Source of the DNA: Puniceicoccaceae bacterium
GTDB taxonomy: Bacteria > Verrucomicrobiota > Verrucomicrobiia > Opitutales > Opitutaceae
DNA length: 64,000 bases
Reading direction: 5' to 3'
Assembly (NCBI GenBank): GCA_007695295.1
Contig: REEB01000129.1
Span: 1 to 64,000, forward strand
Below, one piece after another: positions 10,922 to 18,377 of the stretch. The notes below the pieces were generated by a model. That model did no database searches. It saw only the letters and a list, made by a program, of their open reading frames with translations, and was not told the DNA's origin. The translations under genes and the position numbers were made by a program. The number at the start of each line of letters is the position of its first letter. Position 1 is the first letter of the stretch.

Positions 10922-11488
10922 ATGATGAATCGACCCTTGCGCATACAGATGGATGCCTCGCAAACGGTGCAATCTGTTGTAGCCGAACTCATCAAAGTTG
11001 CTGAATCACGGCAGCGGGAATCTGGCGGAGCCATGGTTGCGGACGTGGTTTTGCAGCATTTGGTCGGAGCGAAAATCCAACTTGCGCTCCCCGGTGTTGA
11101 ACTCAATTACCGAGGTTTCTCGGTCGCGGACGGCCCATCAGGATCCCAAGGCGACTTTCTCGTCAAGGACACTGTGGTTCACGTGACGACGGCTCCAAGC
11201 GAAGCCTTGATTCGGAAGTGTGTGCGAAACCTGGAGAGCAACCTTCGACCTCTCATCATCACCACGGAGTCCGGCTTGGTGGGCGCGAAGTTCATCGCGG
11301 GGATCCAGGAAGCCGCACGCCGCATCGAGGTGCTGGAAGTCGGTCAGTTTATTGCCACCACTGTATTTAGATCGAACGGTTTCGACCTAACCAAAAGCCA
11401 AGCATATCTGCGACAGTTGATCGACACCTACAACGGCATCATCGAGCGCTGCGAATCCGACCACAGCCTGCGGATCGAGCTGGATTGA
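10922..11488 (+). CDS. DUF4928-family protein, probably N-terminally truncated
   Basis: A 188-residue protein matching, from my memory of the family, the C-terminal part of DUF4928, a family often encoded beside cytosine methyltransferases and Vsr and suspected of being a restriction enzyme. Recognisable stretches are ADVVLQHLVGAKIQLAL, ADGPSGSQGDFLVKDTVVHVTTAP (candidate nuclease-like D...E/V..K region), ECVRNL-like KCVRNLESNLRPLIITTESG and EVGQFIATTVF. The family members I recall are about 300 residues, so the N-terminal ~100 residues appear to be missing. Base composition is lower in GC than in flanking genes. The stop codon lies at the beginning of a repeat copy (11484-11600), suggesting the locus has been rearranged at its right edge too. 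Confidence 0.65.
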   Translation: MMNRPLRIQMDASQTVQSVVAELIKVAESRQRESGGAMVADVVLQHLVGAKIQLALPGVELNYRGFSVADGPSGSQGDFLVKDTVVHVTTAPSEALIRKCVRNLESNLRPLIITTESGLVGAKFIAGIQEAARRIEVLEVGQFIATTVFRSNGFDLTKSQAYLRQLIDTYNGIIERCESDHSLRIELD

Positions 11489-11600
11489 GGCAGGTGGGCG
11501 AGGCGGGGTCCGAGCGCCCTGACCGGCCTTGGCCTGTGCCGGGATTTCCGAGCCACGGGTATCCGTCCGAGTATGACGGGTTGGTCGGATTCGCTGGGGA
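11484..11600 (+). repeat. Direct repeat R2, copy a
   Basis: About 117 bases that recur, imperfectly and in the same orientation, at 11863-11980. Shared stretches include TTGAGGC, GGGTATCCGTCCGAG and ATGACGGGTTGGTCGGATTC. It starts at the stop codon of the DUF4928 fragment. The pair brackets one copy of the GATTAC-ended repeat. Confidence 0.8.
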
Positions 11601-11623
11601 CCACCTGACTTCAACATTGGGAG

Positions 11624-11806
11624 AACCTTTCAAAGCCCGTAATCAAAATCCCACTCGTAATCCTAGTCGTCATCCCGCTGCCCGTTCATCCGCAGGTCCT
11701 GCGCCGCACCCAGATGATTCTGTATCGATGCGGCTGGCTGAAGAGCACTCGATCCGTCGATTATGATTACGAGCAGGATTACAATTACGATGGGCCGCGG
11801 GACACC
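11624..11806 (-). repeat. GATTAC-ended interspersed repeat, copy A
   Basis: Read on the minus strand, this segment aligns with the two copies at 53431-53804. It begins with GTGTCCCGCGG, then a tract of (T/G)TAATC units, a core containing CGACGGATCGAGTGCT, AGCCGCATC, AATCATCTGGGTGCGGCGC and AGGACCTG, and finally a GATTACG-type tract in the opposite sense ending GATTACGGG. The two tracts are inverted relative to each other, so a transcript could fold into a long hairpin with the core as the loop. No gene is credible inside it. Confidence 0.8.
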
Positions 11807-11862
11807 CAATCCCGCAATCTTTCCATAGGTAATCAACGGCTTATGCACGCAATGGGAGGTGC

Positions 11863-11980
11863 TTTGAGGCGGGGTGGGCGATGCGGTCTGCGAGCGCCTT
11901 GGCCGACCTGCGCCTGTTCCGGGATTACAGAGCCGCGGGTATCCGTCCGAGCATGACGGGTTGGTCGGATTCGGTGGGGA
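11863..11980 (+). repeat. Direct repeat R2, copy b
   Basis: The second copy of the repeat at 11484-11600, with the same orientation and similar length. Its right half overlaps the 3' end of apbE, so the last ~19 codons of that gene are written in repeat sequence. Confidence 0.8.
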
Positions 11981-12782
11981 GGAGAATTGCTCCCAGATGG
12001 GGTGACCTGCGGCAAATGTCAGCGATGGTTGCCGAGCGGAGGCAATAGAAGGCGGTGCTGAGGGCGTCGGCGGTGACGGCATCGGGTGCGAAGGCCCAGG
12101 TGCGGCGCCAATGGGTTGGTGCGGTGTCGCCATCGGGATTGATGAGGTGTGCGCCTTGGACGGCGGTGCCGGAGGCACCGACGGCGGTGTTGCGGAGAGC
12201 CAGGCGGCCGGCGGTGTTTCCTTCGCCGACGCCGATGGACCAGTCGTCGCCTTCGAGGGCCAGGATGCTGCTGCCGCCCGCGGAGAGCAGGGCCTCGTCG
12301 AGATCCCATTCGCGGAGGGTTTCCGCCATTCGGTCGAGCGCGTAGCCCTTGCCGATGCCGCCCAGATCGAGGGCGACGCGGCCGTCGAGCACTTGGGCAC
12401 AGCGGTCCTTGGTGTCGAGAAGGAGCTGGCCTCCGGCGGCGGGTTCTCCGAAGGTCGGACCTTCACCGCGGCGGACATCGAGGTGGTGGCCGAGCGTCGG
12501 GTTGAACGCTCCGGCAGTGAGGGCATGAAGCTCAATGGCCCGGCTCAGGCAAACCACGGTTTCCAGGCTGAGCGGCAGGATATGCCCGGGATCGAGGCGG
12601 GAGAGGGCCGCGATTTCGCTGGCGGGATCGTAGCGATTGAGGAGGGCTTCGATGCGGTCGAGGAGTTGAAAGGCGGCCAGAGCGCCCTGGCCGGCGTAGC
12701 GCGCATCCGGGTGGACGAGTCTGATCTCAAAGCGGGTCGCCATGGCCTCGTGGGTGAAGCTATGCAGACCGGCCGACTTCAT
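11925..12782 (-). CDS. apbE: FAD:protein FMN transferase (ApbE)
   Basis: A 285-residue ApbE family protein, which covalently attaches FMN to threonine residues of flavoproteins. Visible motifs are the N-terminal FTHEAMATRFEI, NRYDPASEIAALSR, the central VALDLGGIGKGYALDRMAETL, the nucleotide-binding ALLSAGGSSILALEG, and the C-terminal metal-site region TWAFAPDAVTADALSTAFYC. The start overlaps the Agl23 stop by four bases (ATGA), so it is the last gene of the long leftward cluster. No signal peptide is obvious. Its last ~19 codons lie in repeat R2 copy b, so the C-terminus may have been altered by the repeat; the catalytic core is intact. Its flavoprotein target is not evident here. Confidence 0.92.
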   Translation of the reverse strand: MKSAGLHSFTHEAMATRFEIRLVHPDARYAGQGALAAFQLLDRIEALLNRYDPASEIAALSRLDPGHILPLSLETVVCLSRAIELHALTAGAFNPTLGHHLDVRRGEGPTFGEPAAGGQLLLDTKDRCAQVLDGRVALDLGGIGKGYALDRMAETLREWDLDEALLSAGGSSILALEGDDWSIGVGEGNTAGRLALRNTAVGASGTAVQGAHLINPDGDTAPTHWRRTWAFAPDAVTADALSTAFYCLRSATIADICRRSPHLGAILLPTESDQPVMLGRIPAAL

Positions 12783-14287
12783 CGTCCCTCCCGATGGAAG
12801 AGCAGGATGATGACCTCGGCCCGCAAACCGAAAAACTCCCAGCGCCACTCCGGCCCGAGCCGGTCTGCCATGCCGCCGAGGGCGTCGCCGGTGGCGATGA
12901 TGAGGTCACCGGCGGCGGGATCGTCCGCGAGATTCTCCCAGTATCCGACATTGGGATACGTCCTAAGGTACCAAGGCAGCGGCCAGTAGTCGTCGCCGAT
13001 CACCCGGATGACGGTCTGATCCGGATCCCTGGCGGCGAGGAGAGCTTCGAGCCGGGGCGGAAGGCGCTCGAGGTCGGTCGTGGTGGGTGCGTAGGCGAGG
13101 GGGTTGGTTGGATCGACGGGAAACCGGAAGCAGAGCGCTCGGGTTTCGGCCAGCAGAAGGAAGGCGAGGGCGGCTCCGGCGGCAGCGAGCAGCAGACCCG
13201 ACCGACTCCGGGTTGGGAGCGAGCAGAGAGCGGCCAGGCCGATCCCCGCCACAAGGGCGGCGGGAGCGGCGAAGTTGAGCAGCAGCCAAGGTGTTTTGTA
13301 AGGAACACATGAATACACGGCGGTAACTGCCACGGTGTAGAGGACCAGAAGCCAGCCCAGAGGTCGGGTGCGCCGCGTGCGCCAGGCCGCCACCGTTCCG
13401 GCCGCGAAGCCGGCCGCCAGCGTCCATCCGAACCAAGGCAGAGAGCGGACATTCGATCCGAGCAACCAACCCGCATACGTGTCCCAAGGTTTTTCGTGTC
13501 CCTGGCCACCGGCGCGGTAGAGGGCTTGGATCCAGCCGCGGACGGCATCGATGAGACCCGAGGGATGCCGGCCGAAGTCGGTGAAGAGGGAGGCGGCCGC
13601 GGCCAGGCCCACCAGTGCGGCGAGGGCGAGATGGGGGGTGCGGAAATTGGCGAGAGTACGTTGGAGGGTTTTTTGGGGAATGGAAACAAGCCATCCGAGG
13701 AAGGCGAGGAGCAGGGCAAGGCCTGTGACAAGGATGGTTTCCTTGGTGGCGATGAGCAGGCCGAAGAAGGCTCCGGCCATCAGTGCCCAGGCCAATCGCC
13801 CGGAGACCAGCCAGCGCCAGAGCGCGGCACCCATGGATGCGGACAGGAGGATGAAGAGCGGTTCATGGATGAAGGTGCCGCCAAAGTAAACAAAGGGCGC
13901 GCCAGCGGCGAGCCACGGCATGGCGGCCGCGGTCTCGCGGCGACCGAGGCCGTCGGCTAGCAACGGAAGGACCAGCAGCAAAAGCGCGGCGCAGACCGCC
14001 GCAACGAGGCGGAGATCAAATGCGGTCAACTCGGCATGGGAGGTGCGGCCGAGCAGTGCGGCGGGGATCCGGGCGATTCTGGCGAGGAGCGGACCATGCC
14101 GGTCTTCCGGGTCATAGTGTGCCTGGCGACCTTCGAGGTGATCGCCCAGAATGCGTGCGTTGACGGCCTCGTCGGTATGCATCGGCCGATCCTCCGCGGC
14201 CGCGAGCGCCAGCAGCAGGGCGGCGACCGCGCAGAGACCGGCAAACAGCCAGAGGCCGGTGGGTTCAGGGAAGGCCGTAGACTTCAA
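12779..14287 (-). CDS. Agl23-like polytopic membrane glycosyltransferase (TIGR03663 type)
   Basis: A 502-residue membrane protein with about ten hydrophobic segments. The early loop PMHTDEAVNARILGDHLEG, with its acidic pair just after the first membrane segment, and the large second half fit the GT39-like family named 'flippase activity-associated protein Agl23' (TIGR03663), related to lipid-linked sugar glycosyltransferases. EKPWDTYAGW and YKTPWLLLNFAAP are also typical. Its substrate is unknown. It overlaps the discoidin-like gene by 23 bases and apbE by 4 bases, so all three are probably translated from one message. In the cluster it may transfer a sugar from a lipid carrier made by the GT2 encoded at 20530-21297. 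Confidence 0.78.
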   Translation of the reverse strand: MKSTAFPEPTGLWLFAGLCAVAALLLALAAAEDRPMHTDEAVNARILGDHLEGRQAHYDPEDRHGPLLARIARIPAALLGRTSHAELTAFDLRLVAAVCAALLLLVLPLLADGLGRRETAAAMPWLAAGAPFVYFGGTFIHEPLFILLSASMGAALWRWLVSGRLAWALMAGAFFGLLIATKETILVTGLALLLAFLGWLVSIPQKTLQRTLANFRTPHLALAALVGLAAAASLFTDFGRHPSGLIDAVRGWIQALYRAGGQGHEKPWDTYAGWLLGSNVRSLPWFGWTLAAGFAAGTVAAWRTRRTRPLGWLLVLYTVAVTAVYSCVPYKTPWLLLNFAAPAALVAGIGLAALCSLPTRSRSGLLLAAAGAALAFLLLAETRALCFRFPVDPTNPLAYAPTTTDLERLPPRLEALLAARDPDQTVIRVIGDDYWPLPWYLRTYPNVGYWENLADDPAAGDLIIATGDALGGMADRLGPEWRWEFFGLRAEVIILLFHREGR

Positions 14288-14930
14288 CCTCGATATAGTG
14301 GTTCATGGCCGAGGTGGTGTTGCCGGAGCTGTAGAGGCGGACGTATCGGGCCTTGATCCCCCGGGCGTCCATGATACGGCCTTCGCTGGTCTCGACGTAG
14401 GCGGGATCCTTGCCAGCGCCGAAGCCGAGTTCGTTGTGGAGATCATTGTTGAAGATGATGGAAACATCCTCTTGGAACTCAGGATCATCGGACAGCTTCA
14501 CGACCACGTTGCGGTAGACGCGTGCCTGGGAGTGGAAGTGCCAAACCACGACCGCGTAGAGCGGGTGGGAGGCTCCGAGGTCGATCTGGACCCATTGCTT
14601 GCCCGGCCCGAGTTCGACATAGAAGCCCTCCTCGCCGTCCTTCTCGCCGTCGGTGATCTGCTCGAGCTCGCCGAGCAGCGGCCAATCATCGGAGGAAGTG
14701 ACGGGCCGGTGGAGCGCGAGATTGGTCACTCCGGCGGTGACAAAAAACGGTGGCCGCGGGCCGGTACGGGGCGGCTCGAGGTGGGGCAGCTGGACGGGAA
14801 CGGGCGTGCCGACGAAAAGCGGGCGCGGCAGTTCGAGACGGAGCGGCACCTGTTCGGGCGGTTCATGCGTTTCGGCCCGGGTTGGAACGGTGGCGGCAAA
14901 GAGGAGCGCGAGGAGGAGGAAATGCTTCAT
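14265..14930 (-). CDS. Secreted discoidin-like (F5/8 type C) domain protein
   Basis: A 221-residue exported protein. It has a signal peptide at residues 1-19 (KHFLLLALLFAATVPTRA) and, after a Pro-rich linker, a domain from about residue 70 that reads like F5/8 type C or discoidin repeats: TNLALHRPVTSSD, FYVELGPGKQWVQIDLGASHPLYAVVVWHFHSQ, VKLSDDPEFQED, and ARYVRLYSSGNT with a final HYIEVEVYG. Such domains bind carbohydrates or serve as beta-sandwich modules in secreted enzymes. No catalytic domain is attached. It begins 14 bases after the Gfo/Idh stop. A glycan-binding accessory role is inferred from the context. Confidence 0.8.
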   Translation of the reverse strand: MKHFLLLALLFAATVPTRAETHEPPEQVPLRLELPRPLFVGTPVPVQLPHLEPPRTGPRPPFFVTAGVTNLALHRPVTSSDDWPLLGELEQITDGEKDGEEGFYVELGPGKQWVQIDLGASHPLYAVVVWHFHSQARVYRNVVVKLSDDPEFQEDVSIIFNNDLHNELGFGAGKDPAYVETSEGRIMDARGIKARYVRLYSSGNTTSAMNHYIEVEVYGLP

Positions 14931-14944
14931 GGAAGAGGGAGCGT

Positions 14945-16312
14945 TCAGACGTCGAAATCGGAGGGCTGGAAGGTGATGAGCCTGCGTTGCTCGACGGCCT
15001 CGATGGCGCGGTAGATGACGACCTCGCTGCGGAAGGCTTCGTCGGCCGGGCAGGTGAGGCGGGCCTCGCCGCGGACAGCCTGGAAGAAATTCTCCAAGTG
15101 CGGCTGGTGGATCGGTTTGTTCAGCACCACGGGCAAGTTGTAGGCGGCGAGGGCGGCCGTCTCCCGGGCATCGATGGTGGCGGAAGACCCGGCCGCGACG
15201 GGCGGAGGCGTGGGCTGGGGCGCGAGGATGCGGCGGCGGACCCACTCCTCCCAGGAAGGAGCGGTTGCTTCGCGGTAGAGAGCGGTGTAGCGGGGGTTTT
15301 CAGAAAGCTTCATCGTGCCCTCGTCGCCCATGAACTGCTCCCAATAACCGCCGCCGGAGCTGGTCGTGGTCTGGACTTGGTAAAAGGCGCGGGCGATGCC
15401 CTCGTCCATGGGGTATTCGTAGATGACCATGGCGTTGTCCATCCACTCGTGATGGTTGTAGTAGTCGGTGCCGCCGCTGCCGAAGACGGTGGCGGGCGAG
15501 CGGTTGAGAAACCAGTTGAAGATATCGATTTGGTGGGCGCCGAGATCGGAGAGCGGGCCACCGCCGTGGTCCTTGAACCAGCGCCAATTACGGAACTGGT
15601 GCATGCTGGTGAAGCCGTACCGGCGCAGCACCTCGCCTGGGATGACGGCGCGCTGCGGCCAGCCGAGATCCGGACTGACGCCGCGGTTCCACTGTGCCTG
15701 GGCGGCGGTGATGCGGCCGAGGAGCCTGGCATCATGGAGGAGGCGATTGCGGGCCAGCAGGTAGCGGGGATTGGAGCGGCGCTGGTGGCCGATCTGGAGG
15801 AGCCGGCCGGTTTCGCGCATGGCGGCGACCATGGAGCGGGCGGCGTCCTCGGTGTGGGCCATCATCTTCTCGCAGTAGACATGTTTGCCGGCGCGGAGGG
15901 CATCGTTGGTGACGGGGGCGTGCCAACTGTCCGTGGTGGCGACGATGACGGCGTCGATCGACGGCACCTTGTCCAGCATGTCCTGGTGATTTTCGAAGGC
16001 GGCCACTTCGCTGAAACCGCTGCGCTGGAGGTAGCGCTGGCCGTAGGTGCGGGCGTATTCCCAGATGTCGCAGACCGCGACAAAACGAACACCTGGGATG
16101 TTGAGCAGAGCCTCCATGAGGATGCGGCCCTGGAGGCCGATGCCGACGAGGGCGATATTGATGGTGGAAGAAGGAGGAGACGAGGCCGCGGCCTGTGCCA
16201 AGAGCGAGCCGGGGCGGGCGAAGGCCATGGCGAGGCTGGCTCCGGCGGCGGTCTTGAGAAAGCGGCGGCGGCCGAGCTCCGGTGGGGGAGCGTCCGGTGA
16301 AGCGGTGTTCAT
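14945..16312 (-). CDS. Tat-exported Gfo/Idh/MocA-family oxidoreductase
   Basis: A 455-residue NAD(P)-dependent oxidoreductase carrying a twin-arginine signal at residues ~14-42 (GRRRFLKTAAGASLAMAFA), so it is predicted to be exported folded with its cofactor. The Rossmann part shows INIALVGIGLQGRILMEALL and AVCDIWEYA; the family lysine lies in VYCEKMMAHT (EKM rather than the common EKP); the second domain has GHQRRSNPRYL and the GGGPLSDLGAHQIDIFNWFL metal/substrate region with His and Asp. Members oxidise sugars, often at C3 of a glucoside. The stop-start overlap (ATGA) with the DoxX-like gene shows tight coupling. Presumably a glycoside dehydrogenase of the cluster's pathway; the substrate is not known. 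Confidence 0.88.
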   Translation of the reverse strand: MNTASPDAPPPELGRRRFLKTAAGASLAMAFARPGSLLAQAAASSPPSSTINIALVGIGLQGRILMEALLNIPGVRFVAVCDIWEYARTYGQRYLQRSGFSEVAAFENHQDMLDKVPSIDAVIVATTDSWHAPVTNDALRAGKHVYCEKMMAHTEDAARSMVAAMRETGRLLQIGHQRRSNPRYLLARNRLLHDARLLGRITAAQAQWNRGVSPDLGWPQRAVIPGEVLRRYGFTSMHQFRNWRWFKDHGGGPLSDLGAHQIDIFNWFLNRSPATVFGSGGTDYYNHHEWMDNAMVIYEYPMDEGIARAFYQVQTTTSSGGGYWEQFMGDEGTMKLSENPRYTALYREATAPSWEEWVRRRILAPQPTPPPVAAGSSATIDARETAALAAYNLPVVLNKPIHQPHLENFFQAVRGEARLTCPADEAFRSEVVIYRAIEAVEQRRLITFQPSDFDV

Positions 16313-16842
16313 GTGCGGGTGATGGAAAAGCGTTGGTGCGGCGTCAGAACGAGGGCGAAACCGATCAGCGCTATATGCACGCCGAGCCAGGCGACGCCGG
16401 CATCCTGGCCAAGCAGAACCAGTCCCATGGTGAGGGCCGTGTAGAGCAGGCCCAGCAAGACCAAGCTCCAGCGGGTGAAAATGCCTGCGATGAGGGTGAG
16501 GCCGAGCAGGAGCAGGATCGGGCCGAGGAGGGCCAGAAAGGGCGCCATGAGAATCCCGGGCAGCAGCGGCTCGGCCAAGAGCTGGGTCTCCATGGTTTCC
16601 GGAAGGGCGCGGTAGTTGCCAAGGGCGTAGAACTTTTCCCGCACTTCAATCATGAGGCCGCTGATGTCCGGCTCGCCGTCGGCGTCGAGCAACGGCATCT
16701 GCACGGTGCGTGTGCCGGCGTATTTTTCGATGCCGGCGACCAAGGCGCGGCCACCCAGCCAGAGACGCAGCACGGCGAGGGCGAGCCCGCGGGTGAGGTC
16801 GGGCCTGGACTCGCCATGGACGGGGGTGGGGAGGTCGCTCAC
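16309..16842 (-). CDS. DoxX-like small integral membrane protein
   Basis: A 177-residue membrane protein with four hydrophobic segments, the first around GLALAVLRLWLGGRALVAGIEKY and the last VAWLGVHIALIGFALVL. The segment count, the size and the LRLWLGG...GIEKY pattern suit the DoxX/DoxD group, which includes quinone- or respiratory-linked proteins. About 50 residues between segments 1 and 2 are soluble (VQMPLLDADGEPDISG). The start is a GTG that overlaps the upstream TGA (GTGA at 16839-16842); longer extensions enter the previous gene and are rejected. Between two exported oxidoreductase-type genes, it might pass reducing equivalents to the respiratory chain, which is only inference. Confidence 0.68.
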   Translation of the reverse strand: MSDLPTPVHGESRPDLTRGLALAVLRLWLGGRALVAGIEKYAGTRTVQMPLLDADGEPDISGLMIEVREKFYALGNYRALPETMETQLLAEPLLPGILMAPFLALLGPILLLLGLTLIAGIFTRWSLVLLGLLYTALTMGLVLLGQDAGVAWLGVHIALIGFALVLTPHQRFSITRT

Positions 16843-18377
16843 AGAGGTTCGATGAAAAGGTTGCGGAAGGCGATGGCGGAGCCGTGGTCCTGGAGGCCGA
16901 TGCGACCTTCCCGGGCCATGTCGCGGTAGGCGTGGCGGAATTTGTTGGGCGTGCCGTCCGGATTGCGGCCGGCTTCGGTCCAGTGGTCGAGATTGGCGTC
17001 GACGATCCATTCGCCGTCGAGCTGCACGCGGATGCGCGGACCCTCGGCGCGAATGACGAAGCGATGCCACTGGCCGGGAACGACGGGGAGCACCCGGCTC
17101 GGCTCGGCGATGTCGTAGATGGCTCCGACGACATGCTTGGGATTGCCGGCTCCACCCTGGAGAATCTGAATTTCGATGGCGTGGTGGAGCCAGTCGACGG
17201 TGTCGCTGACACGGATGAAAACGCCACTGTTGCCCCGCTCCACGGTTTTGAACTCAAGGCTGAGGACGAAGTCTCCGTAGCTCTCGGACGTCCAGAGGTC
17301 GCCTCTGCCGCGGGCGACGAGCACATCGTCCTCCCACTCCCAGGCGCCGGAGCGAAACTCCGCGTTGGAGAGGTCGGGCCGGAGCAGCGGCTGGGCTCCA
17401 GGCCAGCGGGCCTCCTCGCCGGAGACCGGTTCCGCCCAGAGTTCGGCCGCTTCGAAAGTAAAGCCGCGAGGCGGCACCCGGCCGGCGACGAGGTCATCGA
17501 GGTCGGCGGCGAGGGCGCGGCGGAAAAACTCGGCCGAGGCGGCAATCTCCTCGAGGAGGCGGTCGGACTGGTATTCGTATTCAAGATACACGACGCCGGA
17601 GAAGCCTTGGCGGCGGAGTTCCGCAATCATGCCGGCGGCATCGCCCACACCGGTGCCCCAAGGGACATCGCGGGCTTGCCGGGTAAACTCGTCGAGATCT
17701 TTGAAGTGCAGCTCGATGATGCGGCCTTCGGCGAGGCGCAGGGCTTCGACGGGGTCGTGGCCCCCGCGCATCCAGTGGCCGGTGTCGGCGCAGATGCCGA
17801 CGTGCGGGCCGAGATCGGCGACAGCGGCGAGGGCGGTCTCGGGATCGGCATAGCGGGTGGGCGGCGGGTGATTGTGGACGGCCACCTGAATCCCGGCTTC
17901 CGCGGCGAGCTCGGCAATCCAAGGCAGGTCGGAGGTCGGCGGCTCAGAGGCGACCGCCTGCATGCCGAAGGCGACGGCGAAATCGAAAATGCGGCGCCAC
18001 TCCTCGGCATCGCGCCCTCCGACCACGCCGTAACTGGCGGCGGTCATGTTCCGCTCCTCGAGCCAGGCACGGACGGTGTCGCGCAGCTCCGCCGACATGG
18101 TGTGGTGGAGCCGCCCCTCGAGCCCTCCCCCGAGATTCTGCCCGGGGTAGAGCTGCACGGTGCGAAAGCCGAGCTCGCGGGCGGTGTCGAGAGCCGCGAG
18201 CAGCGGCATTTCGCGCAGCGTCCAGAGCTGGATGCCCAGCTCCATGGCCGGGGTATCAGCGGTGGCGGGCCTTGTATCCGGATCTTGGTTGCATCCGGCA
18301 AAGATAAGCAGGCCGGCGGTGGCCAAGACCAGCGTTAGCCGGGACCGGCGTTTCGAAGTGGGGGTGGTGGGGAGCAT
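16839..18377 (-). CDS. Lipoprotein fusing a sugar-epimerase-like TIM barrel to a DUF1080 domain
   Basis: A 512-residue protein with a lipoprotein signal (LATAGLLIFAGC, Cys at about residue 28). Residues ~45-300 form an AP-endonuclease-2/IolE-type TIM barrel (MELGIQLWTLREMPLL, VHNHPPPTRY, GICADTGHWMRGG, IELHFKDLDEF, VYLEYEYQ), the fold of sugar isomerases and epimerases with His, Asp and Glu metal ligands. Residues ~330-512 form a DUF1080 domain, now called 3-keto-disaccharide hydrolase (LVARGRGDLWTSESYGDFVLSLEFK, RGNSGVFIRV, AIEIQILQ, WHRFVIRAEGPRIRVQLDG, GRIGLQDHG, FRNLFIEPL). The fusion joins two activities that are usually separate in glycoside-oxidation loci. The stop and start codons around 18377 overlap with the upstream Gfo/Idh gene. 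Confidence 0.85.
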   Translation of the reverse strand: MLPTTPTSKRRSRLTLVLATAGLLIFAGCNQDPDTRPATADTPAMELGIQLWTLREMPLLAALDTARELGFRTVQLYPGQNLGGGLEGRLHHTMSAELRDTVRAWLEERNMTAASYGVVGGRDAEEWRRIFDFAVAFGMQAVASEPPTSDLPWIAELAAEAGIQVAVHNHPPPTRYADPETALAAVADLGPHVGICADTGHWMRGGHDPVEALRLAEGRIIELHFKDLDEFTRQARDVPWGTGVGDAAGMIAELRRQGFSGVVYLEYEYQSDRLLEEIAASAEFFRRALAADLDDLVAGRVPPRGFTFEAAELWAEPVSGEEARWPGAQPLLRPDLSNAEFRSGAWEWEDDVLVARGRGDLWTSESYGDFVLSLEFKTVERGNSGVFIRVSDTVDWLHHAIEIQILQGGAGNPKHVVGAIYDIAEPSRVLPVVPGQWHRFVIRAEGPRIRVQLDGEWIVDANLDHWTEAGRNPDGTPNKFRHAYRDMAREGRIGLQDHGSAIAFRNLFIEPL

